A stretch of 64,000 bases of DNA, taken from contig JAQWLJ010000014.1 of assembly GCA_029247365.1 (NCBI GenBank), forward strand, positions 1 to 64,000, read 5' to 3'. Position 1 is the stretch's first letter; the number at the start of each line of letters is the position of its first letter. This document shows positions 45,191 to 53,293 of the stretch, piece after piece. The translations under genes and the position numbers were made by a program. The notes below the pieces were generated by a model. That model was not told the origin of the DNA and searched no databases. It was given only the letters and a program-made list of their open reading frames with translations. The DNA comes from Acidimicrobiales bacterium (lineage in GTDB: Bacteria; Actinomycetota; Acidimicrobiia; Acidimicrobiales; Aldehydirespiratoraceae).

Positions 45191-46197
45191 TCGCACGTAT
45201 CGGCATCAACGGCTTCGGACGCATAGGACGCCTTGCGGTTCGAGGGATGCGCCATCACCCTGAGCTTGAGTTGGTGCACGTCAACGAACTCCACGGTGGC
45301 GTCGCAACCGCAGCGCACCTGCTCGAGTTCGACACGGTCCACGGACGCTTCGACGGTGAGGTAGCCGTCGAGAGCGCTGCGATGACGATCGACGGCCGCC
45401 GCGTCGGATACTCGTCGCACGCATCTCCGGCCGACATTCCCTGGGGCGAACTCGGCGTCGATGTCGTACTCGAGGCAACCGGTGCCTTCACAACGACCGA
45501 GACACTTATCCCGCATCTCGAGGGTGGGGCCCGCAAGGTCGTCGTCGCTGCGCCGGTCAAGAGCCCGGGGGTGCCCAACATTGTCGTGGGCTGCAACGAC
45601 GACACCTACGTGCCAGGCGAGCACGACATCCTCACTGCGGCGTCTTGCACGACGAACGCGCTCGCTCCCGTCGTCAAGGTGTTGCACGAGCAGATCGGCA
45701 TTGAACGTGGCGTGATCACCACGATCCATGACGTCACGAATACCCAAGTCGTCGTCGACGCGCCCCATCCCGACCTGCGTCGCGCTCGGTCGGCACTTAA
45801 CTCGCTGATTCCGACATCGACCGGCTCCGCCACCGCAATCACCATGATCTACCCGGAGCTGAAGGGAAAGCTGAACGGCCTCGCCGTGCGAGTACCGCTG
45901 CTCAACGCATCGTTAACCGACGCCGTGTTCACGTTCCGTCGCGATGTCGCCGTCGAGGAGATCAACGACCGGCTCCGCGCCGCATCGCAGGCGGAGCTGG
46001 CTGGGATTCTTGGATTCGAAGATCGGCCGCTTGTATCGGCCGACTTCGTCAATGACACCCGATCCGGCATCGTCGACGGTCCGTCCACGATGGTTGTCGA
46101 TGGCCGAATGGTGAAGGTGCTGACTTGGTACGACAACGAGTACGGCTACGCGTTCCGCCTCGCAGACCTCGCCGCTCGGGTCGCCACCGACCTGTAG
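45187..46197 (+). CDS. ArsJ-associated glyceraldehyde-3-phosphate dehydrogenase
   Basis: The 336-residue GAPDH has [17 protein letters not shown] at the NAD site, the catalytic cysteine in [11 protein letters not shown] (C154), and the C-terminal [15 protein letters not shown]. Its position directly before arsJ (11-nt gap) matches the arsenate resistance pair. In that pair GAPDH makes the unstable 1-arseno-3-phosphoglycerate from glyceraldehyde-3-phosphate and arsenate, and ArsJ exports it. It could double as the glycolytic enzyme. Confidence 0.9.
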   Translation: MIARIGINGFGRIGRLAVRGMRHHPELELVHVNELHGGVATAAHLLEFDTVHGRFDGEVAVESAAMTIDGRRVGYSSHASPADIPWGELGVDVVLEATGAFTTTETLIPHLEGGARKVVVAAPVKSPGVPNIVVGCNDDTYVPGEHDILTAASCTTNALAPVVKVLHEQIGIERGVITTIHDVTNTQVVVDAPHPDLRRARSALNSLIPTSTGSATAITMIYPELKGKLNGLAVRVPLLNASLTDAVFTFRRDVAVEEINDRLRAASQAELAGILGFEDRPLVSADFVNDTRSGIVDGPSTMVVDGRMVKVLTWYDNEYGYAFRLADLAARVATDL

Positions 46198-46208
46198 CGG
46201 GAACGAGT

Positions 46209-47423
46209 ATGGAGCTGCGCGACTACAGCGTCGTCACCACTGGGTACTGGGCGTTCACGCTCACCGACGGGGCACTGCGCATGCTGGTGCTCCTGCACTT
46301 CCACGAGCTCGGCTACTCGCCAGCGTCGTTGGCGTTGCTGTTCCTGTTGTACGAGTTCATGGGAATCCTCACCAATTTGCTTGGTGGGTGGGTCGGGGCG
46401 CGACGCGGGCTCAACCTAACGCTTCTCGCCGGCCTGACATTGCAGACTGCGGCGCTGGTCATCCTCTCGTTCCACGTCGACACGTGGGTTGAGTGGGTGT
46501 CGGTTACCTATGTCATGGGTGCCCAGGCGCTCTCCGGGGTCGCGAAGGATCTCACCAAGATGAGTTCCAAGAGCGCGGTGAAGTTCGTGGCTGGCGAGGG
46601 GTCGCTATTTCGTCTCGTCGCCATCATGACCGGGTCCAAGAACGCCCTGAAAGGCGTGGGCTTCTTCCTCGGCGCCGCACTCCTTGCGGGAGTCGGCTAC
46701 GCCGCCGCATTGCGATGGATGGCCGGTGGAATCGCGGTGACTGCGGTGGCGGTCGTGGTGCTGCTGAAGGGCGACATCGGTCGAGCGACCACCAAGCCGC
46801 CGCTGCGGTCGGTGCTCGCGAAGTCGGCGGCGATCAACCGACTGTCGGCGGCGCGGTTCTTTCTCTTTGGCTCGCGCGATATCTGGTTCGTTGTCGCGCT
46901 CCCGGTGTTCCTTGACGACATCCTCGGATGGTCCTTTGAGAGGACCGGAGCGTTTCTCGCCGCCTGGGTGATCGGCTACGGGATCGTGCAAACGCTTGCG
47001 CCCAGGGCCCTTCGTCGCAGCGACAACATCGAAGCGGCCCGCTCGTGGGCGCTGGCTCTGGGCTTCGTCACGGCTGCCATTGCGATTGGCGCCGCGATCA
47101 ACGAACTCCGCACCACAGCGGTCGTCGGCGGACTAATCGTCTTCGGCGTGGTGTTTGCGGTGAACTCCAGCCTGCACTCGTACCTGATCCTCGCCTACAC
47201 CGGAGACGACGAGGTCAGCATGGATGTCGGCTTCTACTACTCCGCCAATGCCGCCGGGCGACTGCTCGGCACCCTGCTCAGCGGCGTGTTGTACGGGTTG
47301 GGCGGTCTCGAGGTCGCGATGTGGGGATCAACAACGTTTGTTGTGCTCGCCTGGCTCGTCACGCTCAGACTTCCGCCGATCGACGCGGCAAGCACCGAGC
47401 CCCCGGGAGTGATAGCGGGGTAA
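46209..47423 (+). CDS. arsJ: Organoarsenical efflux permease ArsJ
   Basis: The 404-residue major-facilitator protein has about 12 membrane segments and the ArsJ-specific blocks MELRDYSVVTTGYWAFTLTD, KDLTKMSSKSAVK and SSLHSYLILAYT. It exports 1-arseno-3-phosphoglycerate, which falls apart outside to arsenate, so cells detoxify arsenate without reducing it. The start is ATG 46209; earlier in-frame codons overlap the GAPDH stop. No arsR, arsC or arsM gene is in the window. Confidence 0.92.
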   Translation: MELRDYSVVTTGYWAFTLTDGALRMLVLLHFHELGYSPASLALLFLLYEFMGILTNLLGGWVGARRGLNLTLLAGLTLQTAALVILSFHVDTWVEWVSVTYVMGAQALSGVAKDLTKMSSKSAVKFVAGEGSLFRLVAIMTGSKNALKGVGFFLGAALLAGVGYAAALRWMAGGIAVTAVAVVVLLKGDIGRATTKPPLRSVLAKSAAINRLSAARFFLFGSRDIWFVVALPVFLDDILGWSFERTGAFLAAWVIGYGIVQTLAPRALRRSDNIEAARSWALALGFVTAAIAIGAAINELRTTAVVGGLIVFGVVFAVNSSLHSYLILAYTGDDEVSMDVGFYYSANAAGRLLGTLLSGVLYGLGGLEVAMWGSTTFVVLAWLVTLRLPPIDAASTEPPGVIAG

Positions 47424-47432
47424 TCTTCGGCC

Positions 47433-48065
47433 ATGTCGTTCCCCAAGCATCTGCTGACCGACGACGAAGACCTCGTCCTCGACCTCCGGCCGCACTGGTG
47501 GTTCCTCGCCCCGGTCGGTGTGGTACTCGCCATAGTCTCGGCGCTGGGCTTGGGCGCGCTCGTCCAGTCGTGGTGGTCCCCCCTCGAGTGGGTGGTGCTC
47601 GCGCTCTGGTTGGGCGCAGTCGGCTATTTCGCCGTGCAGTACATGCAGTGGACAACCACCAACTTCGTCGTCACGAGCGAGCGGGTGATCTCGCGCACCG
47701 GGGTGATCTCCAAGGAGGGCATCGAGATCCCGCTCGACCGGATCAACACGGTGTTCTTCAACCAGTCGATCTTCGAGCGGGTGATCGGCGCCGGTGACCT
47801 CGGTATCGAATCGGCTGGCGAGGGTGGCCGCCAGCAGTTCTCCAACATCCGCAGGCCGAACATCGTGCAAAACGAGATCTACCGGCAGGTCGAAGGGCTC
47901 GAAGAGCGCCGGCTCCGCCGAATCGGCCAAGCGGCATCAAGCGGCACCGCACCGGAGCTCTCGATCCCTGAACAAATCGAGAAGCTTGATCAACTCCGCC
48001 GCCAAGGGGTCGTCACTGACGAAGAGTTCGAGCAGAAGAAGCGGGAACTTCTCGACCGGATGTAG
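47433..48065 (+). CDS. PH-domain membrane protein with SHOCT tail
   Basis: The 210-residue protein has two N-terminal membrane helices (about 24-45 and 52-70). A bacterial PH-like (YdbT/bPH2) domain follows, with TTTNFVVTSERVISRTG and a conserved IPLDRINTVFFNQSIFERV. The last ~35 residues form a SHOCT motif (EQIEKLDQLRRQGVVTDEEF). ATG 47433 is 6 nt after TAATCT (47421-47426), so it may have its own leaderless promoter despite following arsJ. Confidence 0.83.
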   Translation: MSFPKHLLTDDEDLVLDLRPHWWFLAPVGVVLAIVSALGLGALVQSWWSPLEWVVLALWLGAVGYFAVQYMQWTTTNFVVTSERVISRTGVISKEGIEIPLDRINTVFFNQSIFERVIGAGDLGIESAGEGGRQQFSNIRRPNIVQNEIYRQVEGLEERRLRRIGQAASSGTAPELSIPEQIEKLDQLRRQGVVTDEEFEQKKRELLDRM

Positions 48066-48105
48066 TGGCTCCCGCCGGATCGGGCCGCTCCGTTAGGGTG
48101 CAGCC

Positions 48106-48978
48106 ATGAAAATCAGCTGGTTTGATTCCGCTACCAACGTCGACGATGCCGTCGCCAACGCCGAACGGGCTCGCGCCGCTGGCTGCCACCGCTACTGGTC
48201 GCCCCAGATCAGCAACGCCGACCCGATGGTCGTGCTCGGCATCGTGGGCCGTGAGGTTGCCGATATCCGGGTCGGGACCTCGGTCGTTGCGATGCAGACC
48301 ACGTTCGCGCAAAACCTGGCTGCCCAGGCCCGCACGATTGCGCAGGCGAGCGGCGGTCGCTTCACCCTCGGCCTCGGCGCCAGCCACCAGCCGGCGATGG
48401 AGATGGCGTTCGGTATCCCGTGGACTAAGCCCTACACACACATGGTCGAGTACCTCGATGCCCTCCTGCCGTTGCTCGAAGATCAGCACGTATCGACCAC
48501 CGGCGAATTCGTCACCCATCACGCATCACTGAACGTGCCGGGACCCACCCCCGACGTCATGCTCGCCGCCCTCGGTCCGAAGATGCTGAAGCTCGCCGCC
48601 GATCGCACCGCGGGCACGATCACTTGGATGACCGGCCCGAAGACGATCGAGTCGCACATCCGTCCCGGTATCGGTGGCGGCCACATCGCCGCTGGCGTGC
48701 CGATCTTCATCACCGACGACGTGCCCGCAGCCCGCGAGTTCGCCGGTAACGCGCTCGCCATCTACGGCCAGCTTCCGTCGTACCGGGCCATGCTTGATCG
48801 CGAAGGTATGGACGGACCCGCTGACATGGTGCTGGCCGGCGATCCCGAAACGGTTCGTGCCGGTCTTGAGGCGTACAAAGCGGCTGGTGTCGACGAGATC
48901 GCGATGAACGTGCTTGGTACCGGCGAATCGCTCGACTCGGCATGGGAGCTCGCCGCCTCCCTTGGTGGGGTGATGTGA
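48106..48978 (+). CDS. LLM-class oxidoreductase
   Basis: The 290-residue luciferase-like protein starts MKISWFDSATNVDDAVANAE. It has the flavin-pocket motif GGRFTLGLGASHQPAMEM and a GETVRAGLEAYKAAGVDEI-type C-terminal helix region. F420 or FMN dependent; the substrate is unknown. ATG 48106 is 6 nt after TAGGGT (48094-48099), so it starts a leaderless transcript. It leads an operon; the ureohydrolase overlaps its stop by 1 nt (TGATG). Confidence 0.86.
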   Translation: MKISWFDSATNVDDAVANAERARAAGCHRYWSPQISNADPMVVLGIVGREVADIRVGTSVVAMQTTFAQNLAAQARTIAQASGGRFTLGLGASHQPAMEMAFGIPWTKPYTHMVEYLDALLPLLEDQHVSTTGEFVTHHASLNVPGPTPDVMLAALGPKMLKLAADRTAGTITWMTGPKTIESHIRPGIGGGHIAAGVPIFITDDVPAAREFAGNALAIYGQLPSYRAMLDREGMDGPADMVLAGDPETVRAGLEAYKAAGVDEIAMNVLGTGESLDSAWELAASLGGVM

Positions 48979-49955
48979 TGCCCGGAGGGCCGCCGACCAA
49001 CGCATCGGGCAATCCCCAGCCGCTCGGGGGTAATGAGATGCCCCGCTTCGCAGGTATCACCACCTTCATGCGCCTGCCCGGGCAGAGCGATCCGGTTGAC
49101 CTCGACGTCGCAGTGTTCGGTGTGCCGTTCGATCTCGGCACCTCCAACCGGCCCGGCGCCCGGTTTGGTCCTCGCGGCATTCGCGAAGAGTCGGTAATGA
49201 TCCGGCCCTACAACATGGCGACGCGAGCCGCGCCATTCGACAGCTTGCGCATCGACGACCTCGGCGACATCGCGACCAATGCGTTCAACAAGGACGACTC
49301 GGTGGCCCGCATCGAGGCCTACGTTGACGAGTTGATGGCTCACGACCTCGCAACGGTGGCGCTGGGTGGCGATCACACCATCGTTCTTCCAGTCCTGCGA
49401 GCGCTTGCGAAGAAGCACGGTCCGCTCGGGCTTGTCCATGTCGATGCTCACACCGACATCAACGACGACATGTTCGGCGAGAAGATTGCGCACGGCACCC
49501 CCTTTCGACGAGCGGTCGAGGAAGGCCTGCTCGATGGCGATCGGGTCGTGCAGGTCGGCGTGCGCGGTACGGGCTACGCGGCCGATGACTTCGACTGGAG
49601 CCGTGAACAAGGGTTCCGGGTCGTACAGGTTGAGGAGTGCTGGCACAAGAGCCTCACACCACTGATGGACGAGGTGCGCGAGAAGGTCTCGGGCGGGCCT
49701 GTCTACATCAGCTTCGATATCGACGGCCTCGACCCGGCTTACGCCCCCGGCACCGGCACGCTCGAGACGGGCGGGCTCACCAGCGCCCAAGGCATCGAGA
49801 TCATCCGGGGTTGCTGGGGCCTAGACATCGTTGGATGCGATCTCGTCGAGGTCGCACCGATCTACGACGTCTCCGGGATGACCAGCCGGGTCGCATCCGA
49901 CCTGGTGTACGAAATGCTCTGCGTCCTTCCGGGCGTCGAACGAAGGGGCGACTGA
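48978..49955 (+). CDS. Ureohydrolase (agmatinase/guanidino-acid hydrolase type)
   Basis: The 325-residue arginase-fold enzyme has the Mn-binding motifs LGGDHTIVLPV, HVDAHTDIND (DAHxD) and ISFDIDGLDPAYAPGTGT (DxDxxDP). Conserved Asp and His residues all survive. It hydrolyses a guanidino compound to urea and an amine: agmatine, guanidinobutyrate and guanidinopropionate are the usual choices, and sequence does not decide. It has 1-nt overlaps at both ends (TGATG), so it is tightly coupled to the LLM and enoyl-CoA hydratase genes. Confidence 0.9.
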   Translation: MPGGPPTNASGNPQPLGGNEMPRFAGITTFMRLPGQSDPVDLDVAVFGVPFDLGTSNRPGARFGPRGIREESVMIRPYNMATRAAPFDSLRIDDLGDIATNAFNKDDSVARIEAYVDELMAHDLATVALGGDHTIVLPVLRALAKKHGPLGLVHVDAHTDINDDMFGEKIAHGTPFRRAVEEGLLDGDRVVQVGVRGTGYAADDFDWSREQGFRVVQVEECWHKSLTPLMDEVREKVSGGPVYISFDIDGLDPAYAPGTGTLETGGLTSAQGIEIIRGCWGLDIVGCDLVEVAPIYDVSGMTSRVASDLVYEMLCVLPGVERRGD

Positions 49956-50731
49956 TGGCCGATTACCTGCATCTCGACAAGGTCGATGGGGTCGCAACAC
50001 TTACAATCGACCGACCCCATGTTCGCAACGCAGTGCCTGGTGGTGGCTGGGACGCACTCCACGAACTGTTTGACGATGTCGCCCGCGACGACGAGGTCCG
50101 CGTGCTCGTGCTTACCGGCGCCGGTGAAGACTTCTGCTCGGGCGCTGACGTCGGCGGCGATCGAGTCGAACGCCAACCCCATCCGCTCGACAGCATGCGG
50201 TCGGTCGGACGCGCCTGTCAGACCCTGCACACGCTGCCAAAGCCCACCATCGCCCGAGTCGATGGTGTCGCAGCTGGGGCCGGGCTCAACATGGCGCTCG
50301 CCTGTGACTTCGTTCTGGCCAGTGACCGCAGTCGATTCAGCGAGATCTTCGCTCGCCGAGGACTCAACATCGACTTCGGTGGTTCGTTCATCCTTCCGCG
50401 CATCGTTGGTATGCAGCGAGCCAAGGAGCTCGTGATGCTCGCCGATGTAATCGATGCGCCGCGCGCGTACGAGATGGGTCTCGTCAACCGAGTGGTGCCC
50501 CGAGCGGAGCTGGACACCATGGTCGGTTCATTCGTCGAGAAGCTTGTGGCTGGTCCGCCGATTGCGCTCGCCACCAGCAAGAAACTGCTCAACCAGTCGT
50601 TCTCGTCGACGCTTGAAGAGGCACTCGAGGCCGAGGGAATCGGGCAGGCCTATCAGTTCACGACCAAGGACACCACCGAGGCGATGACGGCATTCGTCGA
50701 GAAGCGCCCGCCTCGTTTTATCGGCCGCTGA
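49955..50731 (+). CDS. Enoyl-CoA hydratase/isomerase family protein
   Basis: The 258-residue crotonase-fold protein has DFCSGADVGGDRVERQ and the oxyanion loop DGVAAGAGLNMALACDF, then a SRFSEIFARRGLNIDFGGSF segment. ATG 49955 overlaps the ureohydrolase stop by 1 nt. Its place between a ureohydrolase and an aminotransferase suggests action on the CoA form of an omega-amino acid skeleton, but that is inference. Confidence 0.88.
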   Translation: MADYLHLDKVDGVATLTIDRPHVRNAVPGGGWDALHELFDDVARDDEVRVLVLTGAGEDFCSGADVGGDRVERQPHPLDSMRSVGRACQTLHTLPKPTIARVDGVAAGAGLNMALACDFVLASDRSRFSEIFARRGLNIDFGGSFILPRIVGMQRAKELVMLADVIDAPRAYEMGLVNRVVPRAELDTMVGSFVEKLVAGPPIALATSKKLLNQSFSSTLEEALEAEGIGQAYQFTTKDTTEAMTAFVEKRPPRFIGR

Positions 50732-50750
50732 ATGTGACATGCTCGCGGTC

Positions 50751-51962
50751 ATGAGTCGCCTGCTGCATCCGTTCACCATCCCGGCGAAGGACACGTCCGA
50801 TTTCGTCAGAATCATCTCCGGAAAGGGTGCCGTTCTGACCCTGTCCGATGGTCGCGAGATCCTCGACGGCATGGCCTCGCTTTGGTACTGCAACGTCGGC
50901 TACAGCCATCCGAAGGTCAACGAGGCGATCATCAACCAGTTGGACTCCATCCACGCCCACCACATCTTCGACCCCTTCACCAACGACATCGCTGAAGCGG
51001 CCGCGACCGCCATCGCCGAGCGGGCACCGATGCCCGGCGGCAAGGTGTTCTTCGGGCAGTCGGGCTCCGAGGCGGTCGACACCGCACTCAAGCTCGCTCG
51101 CGCTGCCCAGGTGCAGGCCGGCCACCCGGAAAAGACGATCGTGATCTCACGCACCAACGGCTATCACGGCACCAATTACGGCGGCACCTCGGCTCAGGGT
51201 TTCGACGCGTACCGAGAAGGGTGGGGTGGACTGGTGCCCGATCACGTACAGGTGCCCGGCAACGACATCGAGGCGCTGGCCACCGTCTTCGCCGAGCATG
51301 GTGCGCACGTTGCCGCTGTCATTGCTGAGCCGCTTCAGGGAGCTGGTGGCGTCGTACCGCCGGTCCCCGGCTACCTCGAGGCCATCCGGCGGCTTTGCTC
51401 CGAGCACGGCGCGCTCTACATCAGCGACGAGGTCATCTGTGGCTTTGGCCGGCTCGGTCGATGGTTTGGGGCGCAGCACTTCGGCATCGAACCCGACATG
51501 GTGACGTTCGCGAAGGCGGTGACGTCCGGCTATGTGCCGCTCAGCGGCGTGATCGTCGGCGACAAAGCGCTCGGCATGCTCGAGAACAACCCGGAATGGA
51601 AGCTCAACCACGGCTTCACCTACTCGGGTCACCAGACCGCCTGTGCCGCTGCGCTGGCCTGTATCGAGGTCACCGAAGAGGAGGGCCTGCTCGAGCGGGC
51701 GACCGTGCTCGGTGCACGACTGCGCGAGGGGCTGCAGGCCCTGGCTGATGATGGCCTCTACGCCGAACTTCGAGGTGACGGCTTTATCTATGCGCTGGTC
51801 ACCCACGATGACCAGGCGCCGATTGACGTGCGTTGGCGGGCGCTCGACGAGGGTGTGATCGTCCGGCCCATGGCCGACTCGATCGGCTTCTGTCCGCCAC
51901 TCGTTAGCACCGAGGCACAGATCGACCAGCTCGTCGACGCAGCAGCCACAGCCGCCCGCTGA
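50751..51962 (+). CDS. Class III (omega-amino acid) aminotransferase
   Basis: The 403-residue PLP fold type I enzyme begins FTIPAKD. It has LWYCNVGYSHP, FFGQSGSEAVDTALKLAR (phosphate-binding), ISDEVICGFGRLGRW and the PLP lysine in TFAKAVTSGYVPLSG. It is of the omega-amino acid:pyruvate/beta-alanine class. ATG 50751 is used; ATG 50739 in the same frame is possible. It lies 8-20 nt after the enoyl-CoA hydratase and looks part of that operon. Confidence 0.92.
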   Translation: MSRLLHPFTIPAKDTSDFVRIISGKGAVLTLSDGREILDGMASLWYCNVGYSHPKVNEAIINQLDSIHAHHIFDPFTNDIAEAAATAIAERAPMPGGKVFFGQSGSEAVDTALKLARAAQVQAGHPEKTIVISRTNGYHGTNYGGTSAQGFDAYREGWGGLVPDHVQVPGNDIEALATVFAEHGAHVAAVIAEPLQGAGGVVPPVPGYLEAIRRLCSEHGALYISDEVICGFGRLGRWFGAQHFGIEPDMVTFAKAVTSGYVPLSGVIVGDKALGMLENNPEWKLNHGFTYSGHQTACAAALACIEVTEEEGLLERATVLGARLREGLQALADDGLYAELRGDGFIYALVTHDDQAPIDVRWRALDEGVIVRPMADSIGFCPPLVSTEAQIDQLVDAAATAAR

Positions 51963-51967
51963 CGCCG

Positions 51968-52099
51968 ATGGGCGAACGCCCGCCGATCATGCTCATCACC
52001 ATCGGTGTCGACGTGGCCCATCAGGTCGTTCGTCACATGTGCCAGGTCGGCTCCTTTCGTGGCATCCTGCGCCGCGAGGGGCCGCTGCCGGACCGATGA
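51968..52099 (+). CDS. Small ORF after the aminotransferase
   Basis: ATG 51968 opens 43 codons (MGERPPIMLITIGVDVAHQV, then a basic/Pro-rich end) just 5 nt after the aminotransferase stop, before the TPP riboswitch. Third positions are strongly G/C, which argues for coding. No family was recognised; it may be the last gene of the ureohydrolase operon. Confidence 0.45.
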   Translation: MGERPPIMLITIGVDVAHQVVRHMCQVGSFRGILRREGPLPDR

Positions 52100-52147
52100 G
52101 TGGCCTGCTTTGTGGCGAAGTAGTGCCTACACTTGGGGAAGGAAAAC

Positions 52148-52234
52148 CAACCGGGGAGCTCGCACGCCGGGCTGAGAGGTCGACAGCTGTCGACGACCCG
52201 TCAGAACCTGATCTGGGTAATGCCAGCGGAGGAA
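52148..52234 (+). ncRNA. TPP riboswitch
   Basis: The conserved thi-element signature is present: CGGGGAGC in the P1/P2 region, GGCTGAGAGG, GACCC, then GAACCTGATCTGGGTAATGC and CCAGCGGAGG. It senses thiamine pyrophosphate and shuts off downstream genes when TPP is high. It ends 3 nt before the thiB ATG, so it probably controls translation start or an overlapping Shine-Dalgarno (GGAGGAA). Confidence 0.93.
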
Positions 52235-52237
52235 GTC

Positions 52238-53293
52238 ATGAAGAAGCTGTTCCTGTCGTTTGTGATCGTCGGCCTGGTCGCCGCTGCGTGTGGTGATGAC
52301 AACGACGATGGCGATGCCATCGACTTCCGCGGCGACCCGTCCGGTACCACCGTGCGGTTGGTGACCCACGACTCGTTCTCGATCTCCGACGCTGTCTGGG
52401 AGGCGTTCACCGCCGAAACCGGCGTCACGGTCGAACTTCTCAGCTCCGGTGATGCCGGCGAGATGGTGAGCCAGGCGATTCTGACCAAGGACGCCCCCGT
52501 GGCAGATGTCATGTTTGGTATCGACAACACGTTTCTGCAGCGCGGACTCGACAACGACATCTTCGTGCCCTACGAGTCGCCCAACCTCGACGGCGTCTTT
52601 GACAATCTGAAGCTCGATGACAACAACCGCGTCACGCCGATCAGCTTTGGTGACGTCTGTGTCAATTACTGGATCGATGCCCTCCCCACCGGCACTGCTG
52701 CGCCGAGCACACTCGAAGACCTCACCGATGAACGATTCGCAGGGCAATTTGTCGTGCAGTCGCCGGAGACGTCGTCGCCTGGCCTTGCCTTTCTGTTAGC
52801 CACAATCACTGGCACCGATGACTGGGAGCAGTACTGGGCCGATCTGGTCGCCAATGACGTCAGCGTCACTGCTGGCTGGGAGGACGCCTACTACGGCGAG
52901 TTCACCGCTGGCGGCGGTGAACGGTCAATCGTCGTCTCGTACGCGTCGAGCCCGCCGGCCGAAGTGATCTTTGCCGACCCGCCGGTCGACACGGCGCCCA
53001 CCGGCGTCCTCCTCGATTCCTGCTTCCGGCAGATCGAGTTTGCCGGTGTGCTTGCCGGCACGGAAAATGCGGCCGGCGCGGCCGCGTTGATCGATTTCAT
53101 GCTGACGAACACCTACCAGGAGGACGTGCCGCTCACCATGTTCGTCTTCCCGGCATCGCAGTCGGCCACATTGCCGCCCGAATTTGTCGAGCACGCCGAG
53201 GTCGCAGCGAATCCACAGATCATCGACCCGGCCGAGATCGAGGCGAACCGTGACGCTTGGGTTGACCGCTGGGTCGAGATCGTCCTGAGCTGA
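52238..53293 (+). CDS. thiB: Thiamine ABC transporter substrate-binding lipoprotein
   Basis: The 351-residue protein starts with a lipoprotein signal (LSFVIVGLVAAAC, lipobox cysteine at about 16). It is followed by a solute-binding fold of the ThiB type: VRLVTHDSFSISD, ETGVTVELLSSGDAGEM, DVMFGIDNTF, FGDVCVNYWIDALP. It captures thiamine (or TPP) outside the membrane. ATG 52238 follows GGAGGAA; earlier in-frame codons are inside the riboswitch. Its stop overlaps thiP by 1 nt (TGATG). Confidence 0.93.
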   Translation: MKKLFLSFVIVGLVAAACGDDNDDGDAIDFRGDPSGTTVRLVTHDSFSISDAVWEAFTAETGVTVELLSSGDAGEMVSQAILTKDAPVADVMFGIDNTFLQRGLDNDIFVPYESPNLDGVFDNLKLDDNNRVTPISFGDVCVNYWIDALPTGTAAPSTLEDLTDERFAGQFVVQSPETSSPGLAFLLATITGTDDWEQYWADLVANDVSVTAGWEDAYYGEFTAGGGERSIVVSYASSPPAEVIFADPPVDTAPTGVLLDSCFRQIEFAGVLAGTENAAGAAALIDFMLTNTYQEDVPLTMFVFPASQSATLPPEFVEHAEVAANPQIIDPAEIEANRDAWVDRWVEIVLS

